Part shown: positions 35,911-50,109 of the stretch, piece by piece
Numbering within the stretch: the stretch's first letter is position 1
How the letters are laid out: each line of letters opens with the position of its first letter
Origin: Chlorokybus atmophyticus
Lineage: Eukaryota; Streptophyta; Chlorokybophyceae; Chlorokybales; Chlorokybaceae
Direction: 5' to 3'
NCBI GenBank assembly: GCA_009103225.1
Contig: RHPI01003642.1
Span: 331,116 to 395,115, forward strand
Length of the DNA: 64,000 bases
Notes under the pieces: model-generated
Databases searched by the model: none
What the model was told of the DNA's origin: nothing
What the model saw: only the letters and a program-made list of their open reading frames with translations
Position numbers and translations under genes: made by a program

Positions 35911-38016
35911 ATGGAGTCCAGCATGGCGGAGAAGGAGGCGCAGGAGCAGGAGCAGGAGCAGGAGAAGCATGTGAGAATGCTTGGGTCGGTCTGGAGCTGG
36001 GGAGCCGGGACAAGCGGCCAGCTTGGGAATGGACGCTTGGAGGATGCGGATACGCCTACTGAGGTGGATGCCCTGCGCAACAAGCGGGTAGTCCATATCG
36101 CCTGCGGCGGCAGCCACGCTGCTGCTGTCCTTGGTAAGGATTGCATTTACGCATTCGACTCTTGGATGCACGTAGCTGACATTCTGTAGTATTACATTTC
36201 GCAATGCATGGGCTAGGCAGTGGATGTTGGCGTAGTGCATGTTGTCTGAAAACAAGTGCATGCTGAGGATGAGCAGTGCAGTCTGTCTCTGCGTTCAGGC
36301 ATCGCTTCAATTTCTTTCTGTTTATCGATAACCATGTTGCATGCTGATGGTACTCAACACTCACCAATTGTTGTGATCGCGAAAGCAGAAAACGGGGAGG
36401 TGCTGTCTTGGGGCTGGGAGGGCAGCGGTGCGCTTGGCCAAGGCAGAGTCAGCCCTCAGGGTCACCAGCCTTTGCCTAGGCCGGTGAAGGCTTTGCAATC
36501 AACGCGCGTTCAATACGCTGCTGCGGGCTGGGCGCACACCGTCTTCGTGGCTGGTGAGCCGCTTGTGTTTGTGTTCGTGCGTGTGTGCGTAAGTGCTTTG
36601 CGCTTACCTAACGCAATGAGTTGATCAAGTACCGCCTTTGCACCAGTACATGTACATCAAGTTCTGAACACTGCAATCTGCAGAGGGTGTTGCATATGCG
36701 TGCGGTAGCAATGCGTACGGTCAGCTTGGGGTGGACGGCGGGGATCGCACGCTGCCTACAAGAATCCATGGGATAGAGGGCGTATACTCTGCTGCATGCG
36801 GCCTTCGCCATACGCTGCTGCTCGCCAAACCTGGTCAGAGCTGGCGCTCTTTGCATGCATAGAGTGTACAGCTTCGTCTATCACGGTTGACTGTTTTGTG
36901 GACACACCGCCGTGTTGCTAGATCAGACCGGCGCACGCTGCTATAGCTTTGGTTCAAACCGGCATGGACAGCTTGGACGCGCTGGAGACAGCCAACAGCC
37001 CGCTCAGCTGACTAGTCTGCAAAGGGAGGAGTGTACTGCAGTGGCTGCTGGCGGTGACAAAAGCGCTGTATTGACCGGTGAGGTGCACTCTCTCATGCTC
37101 TCATCTGAATTCCACCACTGCCGGATGCATAAGCATAGCAGCATAACAACGCAAGCGTCATTGTGTACTACGTGCATGAGAACCCACTCTTGCTACCATG
37201 CGTAGGTGACGGGCGCATCATGTGGTGGGGTAGGGGCTGGCTGGGCCGCGGTGATACTGCCGAGCCTGTTGAGGTCGACAGGCTTCCAAAATGTCGAGCA
37301 TTGTCGCTGGGATGGATGCACGGCCTTGCGTTAACAGGTGCTGTGCTGTCCACTCAGCTGCTGAGCTCCTGTTGCTTGTGGCTCTCCAGCCTGCGTTGCT
37401 GGTGAGCTGAGTGAACATTTATGCGCAGAGGATGGGCATGTCTACTCCTGGGGTAGCAACCGGGCAGGCCAATTGGGAGCAAACAGTGCCAATAACAGCT
37501 CACATAGCCCTCAGCTAGTTTGTGAACTATCGCTTTGCGTTTCAAATATTGCAGCTGGCGCCGAACACTCTGCTGCAGCAACAGGTACAGTGTAGAAAAA
37601 TATACAACCCTGAAGCTGTATGACCAATCACATGATGCCAGCTGGTTGCGCTTGTGCTTCGTTAGCCTATGCCTAATGTGAGCAACTACTTACAGCGCCT
37701 GTTTTCAGAACATGAGGTGTATTGTTGGGGTTGGGGTGAACATGGGCAAACAGGACAGGAACACGCACAAGATGTTCTGCTCCCTGCTCGCGTACACTTT
37801 CGTACTGACCAGGCTGGAGTGCAGCGGCGATCAGTGCCTTTCTCCACTGCGTGTAACGCAGCCATTGCCAATGACGCCAGCCATTTGCCAGCAGTTGAAA
37901 GCAGCGCTCAGCAACACAGCACCATGCAGGTTTTCTGTGGAAGCGGATTCATGTTCGTGAGTAGTCTAACCAGCCTTTCACAGCAACGTGATGTGTACAG
38001 CTGTAGTATGCTTTGA
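35911..38016 (+). CDS. RCC1-family seven-bladed propeller protein, multi-exon
   Basis: The start at 35911 gives a Glu/Gln-rich leader (EKEAQEQEQEQEK) followed by seven RCC1 repeats spread over successive exons: VWSWGAGTSGQLGNG, EVLSWGWEGSGALGQG, AYACGSNAYGQLG, CYSFGSNRHGQLGRAG, IMWWGRGWLGRGD, VYSWGSNRAGQLGAN and VYCWGWGEHGQTGQ. Seven copies complete one propeller. The last exon runs from about 37709 to a TAG-type stop at 38016. Some members are Ran exchange factors and others (UVR8) are UV-B receptors. The UVR8 signature GWRHT is absent (GWAHT and GWMHG occur instead), so UVR8 function is not supported. No extra domain such as FYVE or BRX is seen. Exact role unknown. Confidence 0.82.
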
Positions 38017-38760
38017 ATAATTAAGGATTGTTGTTTGACAACACCTGCTTGCACCCAAATGTTCTGCACTGTCGCTGGTTACTTGATATGAACTGCTCAA
38101 TGTACGCCTTGCCTTAATGGGCGCACGGCGAATAGTGCACAACCAACCAACCAACAACATGGATACATTGTGTTGCTTGTGGTTGAGTGTACGTGAGGTT
38201 GAATGCTTGCACCGTGCTCATGCTTGCATACCATACTTGACAATGCATGAGCAATGATATGCCGCATTGTTTGTACAGATAGCACCAGCTGTTGCCAACC
38301 TGGTTGAGCAGATTGTGGGTGGTGTCCAGAATCACTTTGTCTTCCCCCCCCTGGCTTGTCACCTTCGCGCGCGCGCGCGCGAAGGTGATAAGCCATGCTT
38401 TGTGGTGCAACCGCCTGTACATATATAGTGGTGTATATTGCAACAGCCTATGGCAGCACCTACTCGCCATGTACACAATGTTGTACAGGGTGCTTGACGG
38501 AGGCAAGCAGCACAGTATACCTCACAGGGGTCTCAACCTAAAATGAGAAGGGCAATACTTGCATGCATATGAGACAGCAGAGAGTTTGCCGCACACCTCA
38601 CCACACAAAAGGTTGTTGTCTTGCTTCTCTGGCTAGCTAAAATTGCGATGAAGCAAGTTGCGTCAGCCAGCGCATGCACAGCCACTGCTGCAAAAAGTTA
38701 TCACATCGAAAAACAGCATTGTGCGAGTGTTTTGCAAAAATGTTCATGAACCATGCGTGG
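38017..38760. other. Intergenic 3'-3' region between the RCC1-like gene and THO6
   Basis: No gene seen. It contains the perfect-core hairpin at 38352-38393. Confidence 0.6.
38352..38393. other. Long hairpin with (CG)n core between convergent genes
   Basis: GGCTTGTCACCTTCGCGCG pairs with CGCGCGAAGGTGATAAGCC with a single G-T style mismatch, leaving essentially no loop around an alternating CG tract. It could serve as a transcription boundary, or it may simply be an unstable palindrome. Alternating CG also favours Z-DNA. Confidence 0.7.
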
Positions 38761-41210
38761 CTAAAGTGTCCGAATCGTAGCAATGCAGCTGCCAACATCA
38801 GAACAGACATCAACTACTGCTGGCGTTCCGCCAATGGCCAGCACCTGCAGCAATTGTGTTAGAACAAGACAACTGCAAGTCTCTCAAGCATAGCAACACA
38901 GAATCGCTGCATGATACCTTAGACTGGTGCAGGTACAAGGAGTACACCGATGAAGCCGAGCACGGCAGTTGCGACAGCCGCGTTAGTGCAAAACTCCAGC
39001 GTGTGACGTGTGGCTCAGCGCCTGCTGACAGAACCTGCTAACAACATTGATAGTTGTCAACAACCCTTAATGACAACGACTGAACGAATAAAACTGTATA
39101 ACATACTCGCAGCATGCACTTGGTCCAGATGCCTCCTGGAACATCCAAGGGGTTATCATGTTGTGTACTATGCCACAAGGATGACGCAATGGCAGTCTCT
39201 GTCACAGCTTAGTTGACGACGAATGACGGTACTGTACCTGACTACCGTCTAGCAGCACTTGTTGCACTGGGGCATCACATGCCACACTCGCTGTTGGAGC
39301 CATGGCCGCTAAGCTGAATGATGTTATGCCACTGCCTGTGCCGCACACCTGGGCAACACAAGCGAGAGGCACTGCTCACATGCGGCGTGTAGATCAAGCA
39401 ACGGTATGCATTGTGTTCGCGGGAACTTACCAGCCGGTACTCACTGGCATCCAGTGCCAAACAAGAGACATGCTGCGACCGTTGCGACCGCGATGACCCG
39501 GTAGCACACTCCAGGGCAGCCTCACGAGTTCCTGAGCGCAAGTCTGCAAGAAAAATCGCCCATGTGTTCATTGTATGATCACCACAACAAAGATTGTCCT
39601 AGTGAACACAAGGCATTCCGTACCCCAGATTACTACCGAGCCGTCATCCGTGCCAAAGATAGCTTGGCTATGTGAAGGGCGTGCTGCTGCACAATGTAAA
39701 TACTCCTTGTGCGGAAGAGTTGAAACCAACCTGGTTTGTTGCTGCACGCAACACAGTTCTGTCAGGTTAATGGTCATGAGCAGATGCTTTGTGCAAACCT
39801 TCGTCTCATAGGGCCTTACAACAGCACTGTGAACAGCACAGGTGATGCATACCATGTCCAGAATGTGAGCATTGCCATCGCCGGCCGCGACGAGAACGCT
39901 ATGGTGCTATCACACAGAAAGCGCCATCAATGCATGAGTCACAAGCTCCAGCTCTCCTGCCAGACAACTGTGTTTGCTACATCCGGCACGGCATCTTACC
40001 TGCTCATCTGCTGCAAGCCCGTTGGTTTCAGCAGCAGGTGCCAACGCCCCTCGAACGCCTCTGCATAGGGAGTTACATGCTGCTTGCAGTTGACGTTTAC
40101 TAGGCCAATGCCATCAGGGAGGCTGCATACTTGCTTTGGGGGTTGTAGAATTGGAAGACGGGCTGTGGCAGCTGCATGGAACCTGCTGCCAAATACAATA
40201 ATGAATACCGTGCTGGCACTGAATGCACAGAGCAAACCGTGCAGAAGTGTCCTGCTGGGGTGTCCCCAAAGGAAAAACAATCACATAAGCATGCGCAAAC
40301 AACAAATGTATGCTCAACGTACCGAGTGCACAAGCTTCAACATCTTTCCATCGCCAACCGCGAGTGACGCCATCGTCACCACCACTGAGCAACCATATGC
40401 GCTTTGATAGAGTGACATTGCACGACAATTTTCTGGCAAGTGCAAGACTAAATACCAATTGGCCTGCAGCAGGACACACCTCAACAGCAGCAGGTCATCA
40501 TGCTTGCCGTACGTTGTCAGAACATACACGGATCCTATGTGCGCCTGCCAGCTCACAACTGGTAATGCATCTAGTGATCTGGCAGGCATACGACAAGTAA
40601 GTTGGTGTGAAGCTGCTGCAGTGAATGCACATGAGCGTCAGCACGTCCCTGCCCAGTAACCCTCTTCCTGGGTGCCTGCATGCAGATTGTCCGATGTGCA
40701 ATGCTTAACTTGCACGGTAATTGGGCTGATTGCATGCAGGTGTTGTACTGGCATATGCATGTAAACCATGACAATGACGATGGCCATAGTGCTCTTACTC
40801 TTGTGGTACGTCACGGCGGTTTGATAGCTGCTCCTGTTGGATCGCATGGAGGTTTCAGAAGCAAAGCGTGAATGAACCAGCGAACTATGCACAAGAGAAA
40901 GCGGCGCATTGCCGAGATGTTCGGCGTGTAAGGTGCGCTGATTCTAAACAAGCAAATATCAACCCACCTGGAGCGCAAGTTGGTCGATACTGTAGAGGCT
41001 CAGGCGTCCAGAGCTTGAGGCAGCGAGGAGCCATGTCGGCCTGGTCGCCTCAAGCGGCAGCAGGAGTGTGCAGAAAACGGTGCCAGCAGCCAGGAGCCTC
41101 TTCGCTCGCAGTTCCGCTTCATAGGCAGCCCCATTCCAATTCCTCACATCCCACTGCTCCGCAGCCCCCACAGCCGCCACAGCCGCCGCCGTGGCAGCCG
41201 CCGCAGGCAT
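38761..41210 (-). CDS. THO6: THO complex subunit 6 (THOC6/DWA1-like WD40 protein), multi-exon
   Basis: The start at 41210 gives an Ala-rich leader then RNWNGAAYEAELRAKRLLA and LLAASSSGRLSLYSIDQL, matching the NWN...AY opening of plant THO6. Later exons read WQAHIGSVYVLTTYGKHDDL, LLSGGDDGVTRGWRWKDVEA (about 40390), the IGLVNVNCKQH region (about 40090), HCAAARPSHSQAIFGTDDG (about 39690), PVQQVLLDGSQ (about 39240), VLSAGAEPHVTRWSFALTRL (about 39040-38940) and VLAIGGTPAVVDVCSDVGS, ending in TAG at 38763-38761. The protein is a propeller subunit of the nuclear THO/TREX mRNA export complex. In Arabidopsis it also acts as a DDB1-binding ABA regulator (DWA1). Some internal exon edges are not fixed. 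Confidence 0.85.
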
Positions 41211-41572
41211 GCCGGATCAGGAGTGGTTCACTTATTCGCCGATCCCAACTGAACCATTGCGTTTGGTTTTTGCTCCCGCTTCTACAGGAAGCGGTTGTGG
41301 CTTTGGCTTCTAGCTTCTCCCTTCCCCTGTCCCGTCTGCTGCTCACCCGGCAGCAGCCTATTGGCGCACGTACAGCAGTGCCCTGAAGGCTCTGGCTGAA
41401 GCCTAGAAAGTTTCCCGCACAAAAATCCCCCCGCTCAAGCAGGCTGCCACGCAGGCCGAGTCACCAAAAGCGAACTGCAGCGGACTGATGATTGAGCGCG
41501 GGTAAGCCAATTGAACAGATTAGCTCGAGTCTGTCCATCAGCGGTGTGGCGGTGGTAGTGGTGGCGGTGAGC
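41211..41572. promoter_or_regulatory. Shared 5' region of THO6 and DEG1
   Basis: 362 bp between divergent starts. No telo-box was found, unlike the other five divergent gaps. The region is moderately GC-rich with no other motif I can support. Confidence 0.4.
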
Positions 41573-44042
<2,470 letters not shown>

Positions 44043-46321
44043 CATGCCATCCTGGCTGATTCATTGATTGTAACACTATTGTTTGCAATGAACTGTTGAC
44101 TGCCCTTGTATCGTACCATTTGTGCCCACAGGGTGAGTTTGCTGCATGACATGGCTGACAACATGAAATTGCAATGCAAACTTGCCTTCGGCTGGCAATC
44201 AACTGTAAATGCAGTGGGCGGTTGTTCGGGCAATCTGCTTGTTGCATCTTGCACACACGCCCATCGTTGATTGTGTACAAAGAACGGTGAGGGTATTGAC
44301 TGCGTGCAGTGCATGCTACACACAAATACACAATATGCACAACACGCGCCTAGTACACGGCATCACTGAGAAGAGATTCCCGAGCTACTTGATCACCTGT
44401 CACACGACACTATCTCTACATCTATCACCACCACCGACACCACCCCGTCGGTCATGCATGCCAGCCAACCAGCGCAGTCACCGTTATTACCTGTGCAAAA
44501 CTTGTGCGTAGTATATTGTCGACAGACACAGGTAGCCGTACCACAGGCAAATGTTGTGCTTTTTACTGTTGTTGTTGGCGCAGTGCAAACATTCATGTTG
44601 AGCTACCAACCTTGTTGCAATCCACGTGTCAAGTACATGCATAAAGCTCCGGGTGGATTGGTGGTTGTGCGTGTGGGACTGCCATGTGTGCTTACATGTT
44701 TGGCATCGTGCGCTGCATGAATGGAACAGTTTATGAGAAATGTGCATTGAGTGTGAATAAGCATAATCAACATAAGTCAACAAGAACTAATGTGGTTTGT
44801 CGAAAATGGGTTTGGACTATTTGTAAAAGCAAGTGTCATTGCATGAACTTGTTTCAATGAGTTTCGGATTGTGATATGACAACACATGGTATGTGTGTGT
44901 AGATATCATGATGGAATGCATGACACGAATCCTAACATTTAAGAACATCCGTTATCATGATCGATGAAGAGCCATACGATATTAAGTCTACTCCAATGAT
45001 ATTTTGCAGTGGATTGATTGATTGACGTATGAAATAAGGCTGTTTTTAAAGAGTAGGCGTATATCCATATATAATAAGTTGTGCCATACATGCATGGTAT
45101 TATCATTCAACACATGTAAATAACACTATTTAAACGGCACAATTGATTAATAATTATTACGTATATCTCTTCTTCATGTCCACAAGTTTGACCGTACATG
45201 ATCATGGAATTGTTAACATATTATTTACGTAAAGCTTGTTGACACCAATAAGAACGCTTTCTTCGTATACTATCAACACTACCTTGAAAGTGGAGCTTAT
45301 TTTTATAAATATGCTACGAGAGCAACGTACTGCCCCTGCATGAGTAATAGCTTTTGTAACCTATTCATGAAACAACATGAGAGTTCTCTAGCTCAGCTGT
45401 GTAGTATTAACGCATGCATGCAAAGATTGCTACGATATGTGAGGCTCCATGTCTGTTACATGTGTGACACATGATGTAGTGGCTGCGTGCGATCATGTAG
45501 TGCTTGCAATGATAATATGGGTCGGTTGGGTTGTTTCGCAATTTTCCTCACATTGTTTGGCGCATACGCAATTCCGTCATAACCTGCAAGGTAATTCCGA
45601 TAATCTTACAATAGAGTGATATTATGAGATATTATCTAATTATAAAATTACAAGTGTATAATCAAGTAATATGTAAACTTCTTTAACCTGTTTTTGATGC
45701 GGGCAAGACTAGCTCCACCTGATGTTTGATATTGCAAAGATAACAACTTTCGCAATATTATTATACTCAAGTGCATGCAGGAGACAATTACATCACGCGT
45801 TAGCTTTTGCTCCATATGCAGCTTCTTTCTCTTGGTTGTGGTTTTCATAACTCAAAGTAAAGACTTGCTTTGGAATTGATACTTTCATTGATGTTTTCAC
45901 ACATCATTGTACGAAACATGCATTAGTCAATGAACAACGATCGGTATTACTCGTTATTGTAATATTTGCAAGTGTACAATATATAAGAACAATACCAACC
46001 AAAAACTATTCTTCAACAATTTAATACACTTAACCGGGACACTTAATAATGTCGTGACCCTACAATAGATAGGGTCGAAACACCATGTATGTTTTGCTAA
46101 AGTCGTGTATGTACAAACATACACGAAAGTTGAGCGTAAGTTTTCAAGTATTGCATAAAAAATGTGTTATTTATAAATTATCTTATATAATGAGCTTATC
46201 AAGTTCTACATCCTAGTATCTATTGTGTTAATATGTTGCGAACCATCTTGTTATCGTTGTTATGTAGCCCTATCTGAGCTCTAAGCTCATGGTTTCAGTT
46301 TAAAGAGACTATGACTTCAGG
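44043..46321. other. AT-rich intergenic region
   Basis: 2.3 kb, with a clear drop in GC after about 44750. No ORF with recognisable domains and no RNA gene seen. It separates DEG1 from the second pogo-like element. Confidence 0.6.
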
Positions 46322-46899
46322 TAGGGTAAGGTGCCCTAATTTTGGTCTTCCTGCCTATATGCGTGCAGTTTTGGCCATAAATGGCAAATCCGGCGGCCAA
46401 TTAGACTGAAATTTGGTGATGAGCTGTGATTGGCCACAGCAAGGCCACACACGGCTCGAGACGCTCATTGGAGCTGGTTAGAACCGCCAAAACTTAATTT
46501 GTAAAAATTTGGAGCTGGAATTGTTGGTTAAGGTCACCTTTGAAAGGACGCCAATAAAGACTGAGAACACATTTTACGGTGGTGTTTTTGCATGTTGTAG
46601 GCCTTGTAACGTAGTTTTCAATGAACCTACAACCACATATGTTTGCCATTTCTACCCCAAGTTATGCGCCATAGAGTGAACATGTGCATTGTTGTTATGC
46701 GTGAGGTGAAAATTTGAATTTGGTGCAAGAAACGAGAAAGGCCTTGGACTTGGTTGCAAGTCAGTTGAAAGGGATGCTGGTTGGTGGGCGTTAGGATGGT
46801 GGCTATATAATGCAGCATGCATATTCAATACTACATTCACCATTGCTACACATGTGTCTTAGTGTTGCCAACATGGTGCATACGTGTGCAAGATGCAGC

Positions 46900-48400
46900 C
46901 AAGAGAGTGCAAGTCAAGACAGCAACGTCACGGCCAACTCAGAGGCAACGTGTTACATGGTTAACATACACGCATAGCATACATCTTGTACTACAAACAG
47001 ACCTACCTAAGAGACTCAGTGTTCAGTCAAAGAGTGTCAAGTCAGTAAAAAGTGCTGCTTTACGAACTCTCATCCTTCTGATGTGTAATGCATGCAGCCC
47101 CATCGATCGCACCCAACCGATAAGGCGCAAGCGCAAGCAACCCACTACACCAACAGCACTAGCTAAAGACAAAGCTACCAGACTCAATGCCAATGACTTG
47201 CGCTCACTCGTGCAAGCCAAAGGGTTGAAGTACGCCATGTACTCCCGGAACTCCGACCTGCTAGAACAGATGATGGTCGCTTGTGGGCTTGTGAGAGCTT
47301 GTGAGAGAGGCCTGAGAGAGGCTGCAGACGACACTTGCGTCCCCATATCCAGACCCTATAATTACTTCCGTAATTCGACCAAGTTCAGCAACCCACGGGC
47401 TCTCGGACGCATCCCTATTCTATCAACAAGTGAAGAAAAACAGTTAGTCATTTGGCTGGTGGACATGTGCAGACACGCCCACTCTGTCACCGTGGCTGCA
47501 CTGCAACACAGGGTGAGTGAGTATGCAAGCAACTTGAATATGGCCTGTGTGCATTGTGTGCGCAGCCACTAATAATGTACATGCCAACATGTCTGACCGT
47601 CACTATGAGTCATCACACTGTTGGACGGCAATGAGGAGAGACTGAGCAGATTTGGAGCAACCAAACTGCTTAGCAAATAGTGGTGTCGCTTCTTCTTATC
47701 ACGGCACAACCTGAGCATGCGAGTTGTTAAAGGCTTGGATCGCCGCCGTTGGCAATGGGCAACCTATGGTGATGTATATCAGTTCTTCTACCTGTATGAG
47801 CCAGTGGAAGACTTGAAACTCACCCCCTCCCGCATCTGGAATGCGGACGAGACCGGCATTGAACCCGACAACCTCGCCACAGTTTGAGTGGTGGTGCCAC
47901 GTGGCTTCCGCAACCCCTATCATCGCCTTTCTGGCAATCGAGAACATGTCCATTATAGTATGTGTGAATGCAGCTGGCGCCCACATGCCCCCGATTTATA
48001 TCTGCAAAGGCAAACATATAACAATCGATTGGTTGGCCGATGCTCCACCCGGTAGTGGCCTTGCCATGCAGGTGCGGAACCACAACCTTTGTAACATGTG
48101 ACATGCATGCACATATGCATGCTGATATATGATAGAATGTGTGCTAACAGCTGCATGTGCAAAGGAAAATGCATGTATGACAGTTGGGATTTTTGAGCAA
48201 TGGTTCAACCTCTTCATGCACAACATACCGGGGGGGGCTTCAACTGAAAACCCGTGCCTCTTACTCCTTGATGGCCACAGTCCCAGACTCAACCCTGACA
48301 TGCTTGACACCGCGGCACGCAAAGCGTACACATCCTAACCTTCCTCCACACCTGACCCATCTGATGCAAGTAAGGGGACCTGTTGCACACAAGTTTGCTT
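46900..48400 (+). pseudogene. pogo-like DDE transposase, degenerate
   Basis: 46817-47572 contains a basic stretch (RRKRKQPTTPTAL) and a CENP-B-like helix region (IPILSTSEEKQLVIWLVDMC). About 47670-47880 continues with RVVKGLDRRRWQWATYGDV and SRIWNADETGIEPDN, which holds the first catalytic Asp. 47940-48070 reads VCVNAAGAHMPPIYICKGK. 48184-48340 reads EQWFNLFMHNIPGG and CLLLLDGHSPRLNPDML with the second Asp. The expected LPPH...LQPLD third-Asp box is only partly seen (LPPHLTHLMQ). Frames change between pieces without clear splice logic everywhere, so I treat it as broken. Confidence 0.75.
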
Positions 48401-48553
48401 CTTAATCACAAGCATGCATCTGCCCCTAGACAACTAGCGCTTGCATCGACCACAGGCTTACAAAGCAGCATATGTTCGCGTCATGGCCCAGAACTCCAAC
48501 CTCAAATTGAGCAAGAAAATCTTGATTCAACTCACAGCTAATAGGCCATCGGA

Positions 48554-48657
48554 TGTTACGACAAGGGTCCGGCCATCTTAGCCATAAAAGACCATGGTTG
48601 TAATTATGGCTATTTCTGTTCTTATGTATTACGCCCAGCTCGCTTGCTGCCGTAACA
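48554..48657 (-). repeat. TRIM LTR 1
   Basis: 104-bp terminal repeat, TGTTACG...CGTAACA, with short inverted ends (TGTTACG/CGTAACA). Confidence 0.88.
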
Positions 48658-49077
48658 CACCTCCCCATTAAAACTTAGCACGCCCTCGTGCGTATCCTTA
48701 TAGGGATTCTTAGCCCTCCGCCCCGCGGGCGACCGAGCTGTCTCGACCAATGCTTCTCTCGGCCGGCGCCTCTTGCGCGACTCAACGCGACTTGCCCAGC
48801 CCGCATTGTCGTTCTCGAGATCCTCGATCTCGTTCTTGTTCGCACGCTGGCAAACATTCTCGCTCGCATGCTGGCGAACATTCTAGCGACCGGCCATGCC
48901 GCGTCGCGTTCTTGCCGTCCCCTAACCGCGACTTGCTCAAGGTCGCGGGTCTTTCCTACCTGCGGCTTGCCCAAGGCCGCAGGTTCATCCCCGGATCTTT
49001 GCCAACCGAAAAATCGCCGCTCTATCCCCTTTGGGAGTCGAGCCCACGACCTTTAGGTTGTCAGCTCCGATACCAAT

Positions 49078-49181
49078 TGTTACGACAAGGGTCCGGCCAT
49101 CTTAGCCATAAAAGACCATGGTTGTAATTATGGCTATTTCTGTTCTTATGTATTACGCCCAGCTCGCTTGCTGCCGTAACA
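49078..49181 (-). repeat. TRIM LTR 2 (shared middle copy)
   Basis: The same 104-bp repeat, serving both tandem units. Confidence 0.88.
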
Positions 49182-49601
49182 CAGCTCCCCATTAAAACTT
49201 AGCACGCCCTCGTGCGTATCCTTATAGGGATTCTTAGCCCTCCGCCCCGCGGGCGACCGAGCTGTCTCGACCAATGCTTCTCTCGGCCGGCGCCTCTTGC
49301 GCGACTCAACGCGACTTGCCCAGCCCGCATTGTCGTTCTCGAGATCCTCGATCTCGTTCTTGTTCGCACGCTGGCAAACATTCTCGCTCGCATGCTGGCG
49401 AACATTCTAGCGACCGGCCATGCCGCGTCGCGTTCTTGCCGTCCCCTAACCGCGACTTGCTCAAGGTCGCGGGTCTTTCCTACCTGCGGCTTGCCCAAGG
49501 CCGCAGGTTCATCCCCGGATCTTTGCCAACCGAAAAATCGCCGCTCTATCCCCTTTGGGAGTCGAGCCCACGACCTTTAGGTTGTCAGCTCCGATACCAA
49601 T

Positions 49602-49705
49602 TGTTACGACAAGGGTCCGGCCATCTTAGCCATAAAAGACCATGGTTGTAATTATGGCTATTTCTGTTCTTATGTATTACGCCCAGCTCGCTTGCTGCCG
49701 TAACA
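49602..49705 (-). repeat. TRIM LTR 3
   Basis: The same 104-bp repeat. GGATG at 49708-49712 downstream matches GGATG at 48551-48555 at the left edge, a possible target duplication with a two-base shift. Confidence 0.88.
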
Positions 49706-50109
49706 CAGGATGAGCTTGCAGATGAGCTATTAAGAGCTCAAAACGGTTTAAAGTTGCATTAAGTACGACCTTATTAGTAAAAAGTGTCCGAAGTAAGGGC
49801 ACCTTACCCTACCTTGTTGCTCATGGTCAACGGCATGTGATGAACCACAATTCACTTTCAGCCCGAGAATCAACCGCTTCCGCATCAGCATAGTCACTTC
49901 ATTTATTGCATGGGCTTGTAACGTTGCATCACGCACTTGCGTGACGTTCGTCACAACACGTTCAAGCGTGCATAGTGCGTTTCGGCGCCAACTCTGCGGC
50001 ACGCTTGCCGGAGCGGCGGCAACGCTGTGTGGTAGCTGCTCCCTTCAGCTGAGGCTGCACGCACAAGTGTGTTTTTCAGGTAGGGTCTACAGCTTCACCG
50101 GACGCATTG

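Larger units (their letters stand above)
48554..49705 (-). mobile_element. TRIM-type miniature LTR element in tandem: LTR-internal-LTR-internal-LTR
   Basis: A 104-bp direct repeat occurs three times (48554-48657, 49078-49181, 49602-49705), each starting TGTTACGACAAGG and ending GCTGCCGTAACA. Two 420-bp internal regions lie between them, giving a 524-bp period. On the minus strand the sequence just inside an LTR reads ATTGGTATCGGAGCTGAC, close to the initiator-Met tRNA primer site used by plant TRIMs. The other inner border reads TTAATGGGGAGGTG, a polypurine tract. The two units look identical except for CACCTCCCC versus CAGCTCCCC. No gag or pol is encoded, so it depends on other elements. Confidence 0.88.
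46324..49809 (+). mobile_element. Second pogo-like DNA transposon, carrying a nested TRIM array
   Basis: The ends are inverted repeats: AGGTAGGGTAAGGTGCCCT at about 46319-46337 mirrors AGGGCACCTTACCCTACCT at 49796-49814. If TA is the target duplication (46322-46323 and 49810-49811), the element proper runs GGGTAAGG...CCTTACCC. A plus-strand transposase lies inside. This family differs from the element at 12529-15512 in ends and protein. The tandem TRIM at 48554-49705 interrupts it downstream of the transposase. Confidence 0.8.

Noticed and set aside
35911-38016. UVR8 photoreceptor
   Set aside because: Seven RCC1 repeats are present but the GWRHT motifs and tryptophan pattern of UVR8 are not. 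Only GWAHT and GWMHG are seen.
41492-41572. Longer DEG1 start upstream
   Set aside because: The upstream start would be TTG. The ATG at 41573 gives a normal transit peptide.
44750-46300. Organellar DNA insertion because of the AT-rich shift
   Set aside because: No plastid or mitochondrial gene, tRNA or rRNA sequence could be recognised.
48688-49651. Long ORFs of 99-125 codons repeated twice in identical form
   Set aside because: They fall inside the TRIM internal region, duplicate exactly with the 524-bp period, occur in several frames, and have no domain. They are byproducts of a GC-rich repeat.
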